This document shows, in pieces, positions 56,269 to 64,000 of a stretch of 64,000 bases of DNA. Source of the DNA: Streptomyces sp. NBC_01351 (GTDB taxonomy: Bacteria; Actinomycetota; Actinomycetes; Streptomycetales; Streptomycetaceae); NCBI RefSeq assembly GCF_036237315.1, contig NZ_CP108356.1, positions 8,127,501 to 8,191,500 on the forward strand. The letters run 5' to 3'. The notes under the pieces are model-generated. The model did no database searches and was not told where the DNA came from. It worked only from the letters and a program-made list of their open reading frames with translations. The position numbers and the translations under genes were made by a program. The number at the start of each line of letters is the position of its first letter. Within the stretch, counting starts at the first letter, position 1.

Positions 56269-59200
56269 ATGCGGCGGATACTGGCGAAGTTGCTTCTGTG
56301 GCACTGGGTGCGCCGGGCCGAGCGGGGGAGCGTCTCGGCCATGTGGCACGTGGCGGAGTTCCATTGTCTGAACGGGCAGCCCACCGACGCCGAAATGTGG
56401 TGGCGCCGAGCCGCCGAGGCGGGCAGCAGCGAGGCCGAGACCCGCCTGGGGGCGTTTCTCTACGAGCGGGGCCGCACGGCGGAGGCTGAGACATGCTGGC
56501 GTCGCGCGGAAGCGGCGGGGAATGCGAGCGCCCTGAACAATCTGGCGCTGCTCGCCGAAGAGGCGGGTGACCATGCCAAGGCCGAACGCCTTCTGCGGCA
56601 GGCGGCGGAGGCGGGGAGCCCGGCGGCGCGGGCCCTTCTCGGCGCGTCGTCCGCACAGCGCGGTGATATAGAGGATGCCGAGAGGTGGTGGCGCCGCTCG
56701 GCGGAGGACGGTGACAGCGCCGCGATGCTCCGCCTCGCCGCGATGGCGATCAGCCGCGGCGACGCAGCGACGGGGCACTGGTGGGCGGATCAGGCCATCT
56801 CCGCCGGCGACACCGACGCGCTCCTGTTCAAGGGTCTTGCCTGCCGGGACGGCGGTGATGACGAAGGGGCTCGCGTCTGGCTGGCCAGAGCCGCTCGCGC
56901 GGGCAACCCGGGTGCGATGGTGCACCACGCAGCCGAGCTGATCCGGCGAGGCAGGCGGGCGAGAGCACGGCGGTGGCTTCGGCGGGCCGTCGGCCTGGGG
57001 GTGCCTCAGGCGATGAACGATCTCGGCTCCCTGCTTCACCAGCAGGGCGCCGGTCCGCAGGCGGAGCGCCTCTGGGAGGCAGCCGCTGCCGCCGGGAACC
57101 CCGACGGCATGTTCAACTTCGCATGCGTGCTGTACCAGCGTGGCCAGGAGCCGGAAGCGCAGCAGCTGTGGAGCAAGGCCGCGGAGGCGGGCATCGTCCC
57201 GGCCATGAACAACCTGGCTGCGGTACTGGCGCAAGGCGGCGCCCCCGAAGAGGCGGCCACCTGGTGGCGGCGGGCCGCTGAAGCGGGCAGCCGGACAGCC
57301 GCGGACAACCTGGCGACAATGCTCAGTCGGCTCCAAGGGGAGTGGCTGGACGAGCCCGGGTCGGCCCGGTTGCTCGACCAGCTACTCGCGTGCTCCGACG
57401 AGATGGCCATGGACGCAGTTCTGGCCGGCGCCCCCAGGGTATCGCCTGGGACCGTCTCCTCCTGGTGCCGTGATGTCCTGGCCTGTGAGGACCCCGAACG
57501 GCGTGCCGGCCTCCTGCTGGCCGTCGAACGAACAGTGTTGTACGCCCACGGTGACGAGGCGCAGGCCCAGTGCCTGCTGAGGCTGGGCCGGCAGCTGGCC
57601 GAGCAGGAGCTGTTCCGGGACGCCATAGGAGTGTTGGAGCGCGCTTCGGTGGTGTTCGCCCGAGTCGGCGACGTGGGCAGGCAGGCGTACTGTCTGTCGC
57701 GGATCGGCCTCGACCACGAGGACCTGGGCGAATTTCAGGAAGCCGTGACTGTCTTCGAACGCGCGGCGACGCTCTTTCACTCCGTCGGTGATGTACGCGG
57801 GGAGGTTCTCCAACGGGGCAGCATCGGCATCGTCCATGGTCGCACCGGTCATCCCGACCAGGCGCTGGCGATGTTCGACACAGCGGTCACACTGGCCAGG
57901 AACGGCGGGCTGGCCGAGGAGGAGGCGTCGTACCTCCAATGGGCCGGGGGGACCTATATGAGGCAACAGCGCCATGCCGAAGCCGCCGCTGCCTTCGAGC
58001 GGGCCCTCGCAATCCACCGCCGCCTCGGCGACCATGCGGCGATCGCATCAGTGCTGATGGAACTCGCCCGCTCTGAGCAAGCGCAAGGGCATGTCCGGCG
58101 GGCGGTCGAACAGCTGGGCGCTGCTCATGGGGCGTACGCCGCCTGCGAGGACTGGGCCGCGGCGTTGGCGGTGGCCGCCGAGTGGGCTGCCGTCTGCCGC
58201 GAGAACGGGCGCGATGAGCAAGCGGCTGCCGCCGATCGGCAGCTGATCGACGCCGCGAACCGTCTCGGCGGCCAGGAGGCCGCACTGGCGCTCTTCGCCG
58301 CAGGGCGGCGGCGGCGCGAGGACGGGCACCACGATGCCGCGATCGCGGTACTCGACCGCGCCAGGGAGATGTTCACAGCCGAAGGCGACGAGAGCGGGGC
58401 AGGTACCGCCCTGCACGAGATGGGTCTCACGCACCTGGCGGCCGACGTCTACGGTGATGCCCTCGCGCGGTTCGAGGCAGCGGCCGCCGCGCAGACGGAT
58501 CCGGCACAGTACGCCGCGGCCCGATGGATGGCGGGGAGGTGCCTCCTGGCGCTCGGGCGTGCCGACGAGGCTACCCGCGTCCTGGAGGAGCTGGCCGACT
58601 CGGTGACCGGCGGGACCGCCGGGGCCGGCGTGGGCGCCATGCTCGAGTTGGCGCGGCACAGCCGGCGCACGGGCGACCCAGCCTCCGCGTCCGCATGGCT
58701 GGCCAGGGCGGGCGAGGCGGCTGAGGACGGCGACGCCGTCCCCGAACCGATGCTCGCCCTCGTCGCGATTGAGATGTCCGAACTCACGGAGGACGGAGAC
58801 GACGACGGGGAGCGCCGGGTCCGGCTGCTCTCGGAGGCTCGCGACCTGTTCCTCCGCGTGGGCCAGGAGCGCATGGCATGGTCGGTCACCGTCCGGCTCG
58901 GGTTCGCACTGGCCGATCTCGGTGACACTCAGGCGGCGGTGCAGTGTCTGCGCGCCGCGACGGACGCCATGGCACGGCACCTACCGGAGGACGGGATGAC
59001 CGGCACGGTCGAAGACACGGTGCAGTTGAGCTTCGTCGCCGAACCCACCGACGAGCGGGCGCTCCACACCGACCTGCTCATCAAACTTGGGCAGCAGCAC
59101 GTACTTCTCGGCGACGACGACCGCGCCACCACGGTTCTCCGCGAGGGCCTGCGGCGGGCACAGGACGCGGGAGACGTGAGGAGGCAGGCTCAGCTGCTCG

Positions 59201-61674
59201 CCTTGCTCACCACACTCGAGAGCGAGGAAAGCGACCTCCCGCGCGCCCTGGCCTCCGCGCGGGAGACCCTCCGCCTCGCCGAGGCCGCCGACGATCGTCT
59301 CATGATGGTGGCAGCTCTCATCCAGACCAGCGAGTTGCACAGGCGTGCCGGGGAACCGGACCAGGCGCTCGCGGACGCACACCGAGGACTCGGCACCTTA
59401 CAGAGTGCCCCGATGTCTGTGGGGCGGCCCCAACTGCTCCGTGTCCTGTGCCTGGCGGAGCGGGCCGTCGGAGACCTCCGCGGTGCGCTGGCACACGCGA
59501 CCGAGGCCCTGGCGATCGTCCGGGAGGAGGGCGGCGCGGAGGCCTCCCTGCTCGGGGCAGCGGGCCTGATCTGTGCCGACATGGGACGGTGGCCGGAAGC
59601 GCTGCGCCACCACAACGCGGCTGCCGATGTCGCCCGAGCGGCCGGCGACAAGGTGCTGGAGGCCCAGGCCATCGGCAACCGAGGCAACGTGTACTACCAG
59701 CTGGGGGACCTGGACCAGGCGTACGCCGATCAGCGCCGCGCCCTGGCCCTGCTCGACGAACTCGGCGCCGGGAGCCGCAGGGCCGGACCGCTGGCCGATC
59801 TCGCGCTCGTCCTGTGGGCGCGAGGGGAAGTGGACGAGGCGCAGGCGTTGTTCGAGGAGTCGCTGCGGCTGGACGTCGCCATCGGCGAGCGCCGCGGCGT
59901 CGCTGTCACGCTCGCGAATCTGGGCAATCTTGCGATCGGAGAACCCGAATCCGCCCGGAGGTTGTACGAGCAGGCACTCGCTCTCTGCCGTGACGTCGGC
60001 TATGTGAAGGGCGAGGCCATGCAGCTGTGCAATCTCGGCGGCACGTCCATGATGCTGTCACGGTTCGACAGGGCGCACTCCGAGCTGTCGGAGGCAATCC
60101 GCCTCCTGGCCGACGGCGAACCGGCAGTGCGCGCACTGGCCCACTACAACAGGAGCGCGGCGGCCGAGGCGATGGGTGACGCACACAGCGCCCTGGAGGA
60201 CGCCGTGGCCGCCAGCGACCTGGCCGAGTCGGTGCGCCGCGAGTTGATGACTCCGTCCCACCGGGACACGTTCGCCGCGTGGCTAGGGCTCGAGGTCCAC
60301 GACAGAGCCATCGGACTTGCCGCTCGCGCCGGCCTCGCGTCACTGGTCTGGACACTGATGGAGAGGGCGAAATCACGGTCGTTGGTGGAGCTGTTGGGAT
60401 GGGGGGACCTGCCCCGTCCGGCGGGGGTCGTGCAGTCATTGCTCGACCGGGAACGCTCTCTGCTCGATGAGGCCAGGTGCCTCACGGACGCACTGCGCAC
60501 CGCCGTCGACGGGCCGCCCCGTCGTCGCGCCGAGGGCCGCCTGGCGGACGTCGAGGAGCAACTCGGCTCGCTCTGGGAGGAGATGTCCGGCCAGGCACCG
60601 GAGTACGTCGCGCTGCGCCGTGGTGAACCACTCGACGAGGTCGCCATGAGTACGGCGATGACAGCCACACCGGCCGCGACGACCGGGTTGATCGAGTTCT
60701 ACACCCTGCCCCGAGAGATCGTCGTGATCGTCATGCGCAGCGGTTGGAGCGAGCCACGCTGTTACCGGGTGGCGGCCGACGCGGCCGCCTACCTGCCCGG
60801 CCTCAGGGCGGAGATCGACACATGGGTGGGACGTGGCGGGGAGAGCACTCCTTCCGGACCCGACTGGCGAGATCTCGCCGAGCCGCTTCTCGGACCAGCC
60901 GTCGCGGCCCTCGGTGAGTACGTGGAGCTGCTCCACCTCGTACCGCACGGCCCCTTGCACCAGTTGCCGTTGCACGCACTCACGGTCGACGGACGGGTGC
61001 TCATGGAGCGGTATCCGGTGGCGTTCGCGCCGAGCGCCAGTGTGCTGGGCCGGCTCCGCGCCCTGGGCGTGCCCGAGACCGGTGCGTCACTGGTTCTCGG
61101 ATATTCGGCGGACGGGCGCGATCGGGAGGTGCTGGAGGGGGAGGCCGACGATGTCGCCGAGGTCCTGGGGGTGCGGGCCTTGAAGGGTGAGCAGGCCGTC
61201 GGTACGGCCCTGCGGAACCACGCGGAGGGTGCCGAGGTGCTGCACCTGTCCTGCCACGGCTGGTTCGACCCGGTCGATCCTCTGCGCTCCGGCGTGCTTC
61301 TCGCCGATGGGGCGCTGAGCGCGCGGGACATCATGACGATGCGGCTGGGCGCGGGGCTCGCGGTGTTCAGCGCTTGCGACACCGGGGTGAGCCATCACCG
61401 CCACGGCGACGAACTGGTGGGGCTCGCCACCGCGTTGGCGAGTGCGGGCGTGCGGTCCTCCCTGCTCAGTCTGTGGGAGGTCGATGCGGAGGCGACGCGA
61501 ACCATGATGCGGCTGTTCTACCGCCATGTGACCGCGTCGCCCCGCCCGACGGCCGCCGCTGCTCTCCGGAAGGCGATGCTGGACCTCAGGGCGACCCCTG
61601 GGTACGAACACCCCTACTTCTGGGCCGGTTTCATACTGACGGGCAGCGGCGGCCCGGTAGGGGCGGACGAGTAG
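56269..61674 (+). CDS. Giant Sel1/TPR-CHAT protease (bacterial caspase-like)
   Basis: The 1801-residue protein begins with about ten Sel1-like repeats (AEMWWRRAAEAGSSEAETRL, LYQRGQEPEAQQLWSKAAEAG) over residues ~1-360. Some 25 TPR-like units follow to ~residue 1400 (LLRLGRQLAEQELFRDAIGVLERAS, RGNVYYQLGDLDQAYADQRRALALLDEL). The C-terminal ~250 residues are a CHAT domain: LVPHGPLHQLPLHAL, EVLHLSCHGWFD with H1663, LAVFSACDTG with C1703, and SSLLSLWEVDAEAT. The His-Cys dyad fits a caspase-like Cys protease. The ATG at 56269 follows a GAGGAG site. It converges with a second CHAT gene. TPR-CHAT proteins elsewhere act in defence (for instance with gasdermins or type III CRISPR); the partner here is unknown. 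Confidence 0.85.
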   Translation: MRRILAKLLLWHWVRRAERGSVSAMWHVAEFHCLNGQPTDAEMWWRRAAEAGSSEAETRLGAFLYERGRTAEAETCWRRAEAAGNASALNNLALLAEEAGDHAKAERLLRQAAEAGSPAARALLGASSAQRGDIEDAERWWRRSAEDGDSAAMLRLAAMAISRGDAATGHWWADQAISAGDTDALLFKGLACRDGGDDEGARVWLARAARAGNPGAMVHHAAELIRRGRRARARRWLRRAVGLGVPQAMNDLGSLLHQQGAGPQAERLWEAAAAAGNPDGMFNFACVLYQRGQEPEAQQLWSKAAEAGIVPAMNNLAAVLAQGGAPEEAATWWRRAAEAGSRTAADNLATMLSRLQGEWLDEPGSARLLDQLLACSDEMAMDAVLAGAPRVSPGTVSSWCRDVLACEDPERRAGLLLAVERTVLYAHGDEAQAQCLLRLGRQLAEQELFRDAIGVLERASVVFARVGDVGRQAYCLSRIGLDHEDLGEFQEAVTVFERAATLFHSVGDVRGEVLQRGSIGIVHGRTGHPDQALAMFDTAVTLARNGGLAEEEASYLQWAGGTYMRQQRHAEAAAAFERALAIHRRLGDHAAIASVLMELARSEQAQGHVRRAVEQLGAAHGAYAACEDWAAALAVAAEWAAVCRENGRDEQAAAADRQLIDAANRLGGQEAALALFAAGRRRREDGHHDAAIAVLDRAREMFTAEGDESGAGTALHEMGLTHLAADVYGDALARFEAAAAAQTDPAQYAAARWMAGRCLLALGRADEATRVLEELADSVTGGTAGAGVGAMLELARHSRRTGDPASASAWLARAGEAAEDGDAVPEPMLALVAIEMSELTEDGDDDGERRVRLLSEARDLFLRVGQERMAWSVTVRLGFALADLGDTQAAVQCLRAATDAMARHLPEDGMTGTVEDTVQLSFVAEPTDERALHTDLLIKLGQQHVLLGDDDRATTVLREGLRRAQDAGDVRRQAQLLALLTTLESEESDLPRALASARETLRLAEAADDRLMMVAALIQTSELHRRAGEPDQALADAHRGLGTLQSAPMSVGRPQLLRVLCLAERAVGDLRGALAHATEALAIVREEGGAEASLLGAAGLICADMGRWPEALRHHNAAADVARAAGDKVLEAQAIGNRGNVYYQLGDLDQAYADQRRALALLDELGAGSRRAGPLADLALVLWARGEVDEAQALFEESLRLDVAIGERRGVAVTLANLGNLAIGEPESARRLYEQALALCRDVGYVKGEAMQLCNLGGTSMMLSRFDRAHSELSEAIRLLADGEPAVRALAHYNRSAAAEAMGDAHSALEDAVAASDLAESVRRELMTPSHRDTFAAWLGLEVHDRAIGLAARAGLASLVWTLMERAKSRSLVELLGWGDLPRPAGVVQSLLDRERSLLDEARCLTDALRTAVDGPPRRRAEGRLADVEEQLGSLWEEMSGQAPEYVALRRGEPLDEVAMSTAMTATPAATTGLIEFYTLPREIVVIVMRSGWSEPRCYRVAADAAAYLPGLRAEIDTWVGRGGESTPSGPDWRDLAEPLLGPAVAALGEYVELLHLVPHGPLHQLPLHALTVDGRVLMERYPVAFAPSASVLGRLRALGVPETGASLVLGYSADGRDREVLEGEADDVAEVLGVRALKGEQAVGTALRNHAEGAEVLHLSCHGWFDPVDPLRSGVLLADGALSARDIMTMRLGAGLAVFSACDTGVSHHRHGDELVGLATALASAGVRSSLLSLWEVDAEATRTMMRLFYRHVTASPRPTAAAALRKAMLDLRATPGYEHPYFWAGFILTGSGGPVGADE

Positions 61675-61701
61675 TCGCGGCCGGGTAGTGGCGGCTGGGA
61701 T

Positions 61702-61977
61702 TCAGTCGCCCATCCACCCGCCGGTCCGTTCGGTGCCGCCGAGCCGAAGCCCGGCCAGGAGGTAGGCGAAGAAACCCACGGCGAGCCCGATGGAGTAGGC
61801 GGCGAAGAGGTCGGGGTCGGGGTAGAGCGCGGTGACGACCCCGCCGCCGACGACGCCGAGCACGGCGGCCAGGTCGGAGAGGGCGGCGGCGCGCTCCTTG
61901 CGCCTGAGCGTGCGGTACGTGATCCAGCCGATCACCAGCCCAAAGCAACCGGCGCCTGCCAACTCGAAGACCATCAC
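61702..61977 (-). CDS. Small three-helix membrane protein
   Basis: The 91-residue protein is mostly membrane helices: MMVFELAGAGCFGLVIGWIT, then a basic loop (RTLRRKERAAALSD), LAAVLGVVGGGVVTALY and AAYSIGLAVGFFAYLLAGL, with a charged tail. Its ATG overlaps the stop of the upstream CHAT gene (61974-61977), so they are translationally coupled. It could be the effector or membrane anchor of the CHAT system, for example a pore former released or activated by cleavage. That is inference. The family is unrecognised. Confidence 0.7.
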   Translation of the reverse strand: MMVFELAGAGCFGLVIGWITYRTLRRKERAAALSDLAAVLGVVGGGVVTALYPDPDLFAAYSIGLAVGFFAYLLAGLRLGGTERTGGWMGD

Positions 61978-64000
61978 GTTCTCTCCTCTGCCGTCGCCGT
62001 GGTGCCCAGCCGGAGCGCCGCCGAGCAGTAGGCCGTGTAGGCGAGGCCCAGCAGATTGCCCTTGCGGAGCAGACGTATGCGTGTCGCGTGCAGTGCCTCA
62101 CCCACAGTGACACCCTCATGGAGGCGCCGCCAGAACTCTTCCCCGAATTCGGCGGCCAGCGCCTGGTGTACGACCGTTTCCGTGCCGATCACCCCCGCCG
62201 CGTACACGTCGGCGAACGCGTCCACGAAGCCGACCAGCGATTCCGGGCCGATCTCCACGGTCTCGCATCCGTTGATGAACACCAGGGGCGAGGTGTGTGT
62301 CCAGTGGCCGACGGGCCACACGCCTTCGGCGAGCGCCTGCACATCCACCGGGGTCAGGCGTTCACCCCGCCCGAGTTCCAGGTGGAGGTCGGTGTGGGGC
62401 GGGCGTCTTCGGCCGTGGCAGTAGAAGTAGACGAACTGCACGTCCGGCCGCGCCAGTTCGGCCACCATCCGCTCGCGGGAGTCGCACGCGTCGACCGGGA
62501 ACACCGCCTTCAGTGCTTCGACGTGCCGCGCCGTCACCGTGCCGTCGAGATCGAGGCTGTACCCCATCACCATCCGCGGGCCGTCGGAACCCGCCGCGAT
62601 CACCACGGGCAGCGTGCGAGCCGAGGGCATGGAGGGAGGCTGCTCGATGCTGTGGCGGTAGCCCCAGAAGCCGAACGGGCACACCGTGTTCATCCGGTGC
62701 CCGGACTCGTGCGGGCACCGGTTCACGACGTGGTCGGGCGCCTGCCGGTTGCCAAGCCACTCCTCCACCACAGGGCAGATCGTGTGTGCCTCCGGCCGCC
62801 CGTCCTCCAACGGAATGTCGTACACCGCGGCCCACGGGAACACCAGGTTGCTCGATCCGGCACGCGCGACCTGAAGGGTGGCGGGTTCACGCAGCAGCCG
62901 CTCACGCAGCAGCCGCCGTCGCTCAGGCTGTCCCGACAGGAGCAGCGTCCACAGTCGGCGTCCCAGCGGCGCCAGACGGAGCAGATCCCGAGCGAAGTCG
63001 TGCACGCTCTTGCCGTTGCCCGGGTCCAGCCGACTGCGCAGTCGCGGCCTGCTGCCCAGCCTTCCTCCGTACTGCTCCACGTGGATGTCGCGTAATGCCT
63101 CACGGACGGCCTTCGACGCACCACTCATCTGGTCCTCGGTGAGACTGAAGACGAACGGTTCACCGATGTCCCCGTCCACCACGACCATATGGCTTCCACG
63201 CTCGGCCGGCCGCGTCATCACATTGACGCTTCTCGGGGGGAGCCGGCCGATCCCTCGCAGGCCCCCTGACAGACTGAAATCGATCTCGGCACGGCATCCG
63301 GAACCGAAGGACTCCTCGGTGTCGATGCGCGCGATCACCCGTTGCGACTGCATCAGGTTCCGGCTCGAGTACACCCCCAGCCACAGCCACGCCAGCCCCG
63401 GAGCAGCCGGCGCCACGACCGGGACGTACAAGTACGCCGCACGCTCCTCCCGTGCGCACATGTGGCCGATGCCGGGGGCGCAGGCACACGCCCAGCTCGG
63501 CCCCCGGGACGGCAGGAAGAACCGATGGGCGACGCCCGGTACGTGGAAATCATCACTGACGACCAGCACTGACAGCCAAGTGCCGCTCTCCGTAGGTGGC
63601 AGCTGGTCGTCTGGGAAAGGCTCGGGATGGTCGAGGATGCTGTCCGGCGAAAGGCTGCCGATGTCCACCCTGAGTGCGTAGCGTTCAGCGGAGCCGAGAT
63701 TCGTCTGGCGGCTGAGTGGCGGCCCGGCCGGCTCCCGGACGAAGCACGTGTTTACATGCCGGAAGGGGACCCCGTCGATGCTCCGCTCCTCCGCGGGCAG
63801 CCACTTCGTCGTACGGCCGGGGGATCCGTCGAGCTCCGAGAGTAATTCCCTCAAACGCCGCTGCGCCTTCGGGTGCTGCACCAGCAGGGCATCCACGAGC
63901 GCCGCTGCCTGGACCTCGCTCAGCGGCCCCGTCTCGATCTCCTGGAGCCGAGCGGTCAGGGCTTCTGCGAGCGCGGGCGCCGCAGCGGGGCCGACCAGCC
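61974..64000 (-). CDS. CHAT-domain protein, partial at right edge
   Basis: At least 675 residues are visible. The frame stays open beyond the GTG at 63894-63896 to the window edge (ALTARLQEIETGPLSEVQAA precedes it), so the gene starts outside. The N-terminal part is helical, then a middle region holds several Cys/His (ACACAPGIGHMCAREERAA, VNRCPHESGHRMNT). The last ~180 residues are a CHAT domain: VQFVYFYCHGRRRP with the His, LTPVDVQALAEG, PLVFINGCETVEIG with the Cys, AGVIGTETVVHQALAAEFGEEFWRRL and GEALHATRIRLLRKGNLLGLAYTAYC. It overlaps the small membrane protein gene and converges with the giant CHAT gene. Confidence 0.8.
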   Translation of the reverse strand, partial: LVGPAAAPALAEALTARLQEIETGPLSEVQAAALVDALLVQHPKAQRRLRELLSELDGSPGRTTKWLPAEERSIDGVPFRHVNTCFVREPAGPPLSRQTNLGSAERYALRVDIGSLSPDSILDHPEPFPDDQLPPTESGTWLSVLVVSDDFHVPGVAHRFFLPSRGPSWACACAPGIGHMCAREERAAYLYVPVVAPAAPGLAWLWLGVYSSRNLMQSQRVIARIDTEESFGSGCRAEIDFSLSGGLRGIGRLPPRSVNVMTRPAERGSHMVVVDGDIGEPFVFSLTEDQMSGASKAVREALRDIHVEQYGGRLGSRPRLRSRLDPGNGKSVHDFARDLLRLAPLGRRLWTLLLSGQPERRRLLRERLLREPATLQVARAGSSNLVFPWAAVYDIPLEDGRPEAHTICPVVEEWLGNRQAPDHVVNRCPHESGHRMNTVCPFGFWGYRHSIEQPPSMPSARTLPVVIAAGSDGPRMVMGYSLDLDGTVTARHVEALKAVFPVDACDSRERMVAELARPDVQFVYFYCHGRRRPPHTDLHLELGRGERLTPVDVQALAEGVWPVGHWTHTSPLVFINGCETVEIGPESLVGFVDAFADVYAAGVIGTETVVHQALAAEFGEEFWRRLHEGVTVGEALHATRIRLLRKGNLLGLAYTAYCSAALRLGTTATAEERT

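Noticed and set aside
1..64000. CRISPR array, tRNA, rRNA or prophage
   Set aside because: No regularly spaced repeats, no recognisable tRNA or rRNA sequence and no phage structural genes were seen. Short tandem repeats at 12323 and 54695 are simple slippage tracts.

Overview
The window looks like a piece of a Streptomyces (or close relative) chromosome. The DNA is very GC-rich, real genes have a strong G/C bias at third codon positions, GTG and TTG starts are common, and the families present (GlxA regulators, STAND/TPR ATPases, TIGR04222 membrane proteins, Lsr2-like DNA-binding domains, YwqG-like proteins) are typical of that genus. Many decayed insertion sequences, truncated genes and conflict-type genes suggest an accessory region, perhaps a chromosome arm. 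No rRNA, tRNA, CRISPR array or prophage was recognised.

Layout. 1-3.3 kb: a flavohaemoprotein-like oxidoreductase, a PPOX-class flavin protein and a YwqG-like protein. 3.3-7.6 kb: an IS graveyard around an SRPBCC protein, a small hypothetical gene and a TIGR04222 membrane protein. 7.7-13.7 kb: a small hypothetical gene, a serine hydrolase divergent from a MerR regulator, an SMI1/KNR4 protein with an Lsr2-like tail, a second YwqG paralogue and a dienelactone hydrolase. 14-21.2 kb: a DNA-ligase remnant, IS5-type elements, an isochorismatase-type hydrolase divergent from a GlxA regulator, a secreted NlpC/P60 hydrolase, a YjbQ protein and a polytopic membrane protein. 21.8-30 kb: a receptor Ser/Thr kinase; a large secreted protein ending in a NucA/NucB DNase domain, facing a gene that resembles its inhibitor ComJ/Nin; and a zinc-ribbon/nuclease-like protein.

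30.7-35.4 kb is the most intriguing cassette: a divergent WYL regulator, a 29-residue Cys-rich peptide gene, a perfect 17-bp hairpin, a degenerate-AAA/TPR protein and an overlapping MFS exporter. 35.6-43 kb: a signal-peptidase-like protein lacking both expected catalytic residues, more pseudogenes, a drug exporter divergent from its probable XRE-cupin regulator, a GNAT acetyltransferase and one apparently intact IS. 43.2-47.8 kb: a two-component system flanking an ABC-2 transporter. 48.3-51.7 kb: a STAND ATPase with an overlapping small partner. 52-54.6 kb: hypothetical proteins. 56.3-64 kb: two convergent CHAT (caspase-like) protease genes, one a 1801-residue Sel1/TPR-CHAT protein, the other in a two-gene operon with a small membrane protein and running off the right edge.

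The genes that work together by context are the peptide/TPR/MFS cassette, the DNase and its candidate inhibitor, the STAND pair, the CHAT pair, and the regulator/target pairs (MerR-hydrolase, XRE-MFS, GlxA-isochorismatase, histidine kinase/response regulator/ABC). All family assignments come from reading the sequence by eye and from recalled family features; no database search was run.
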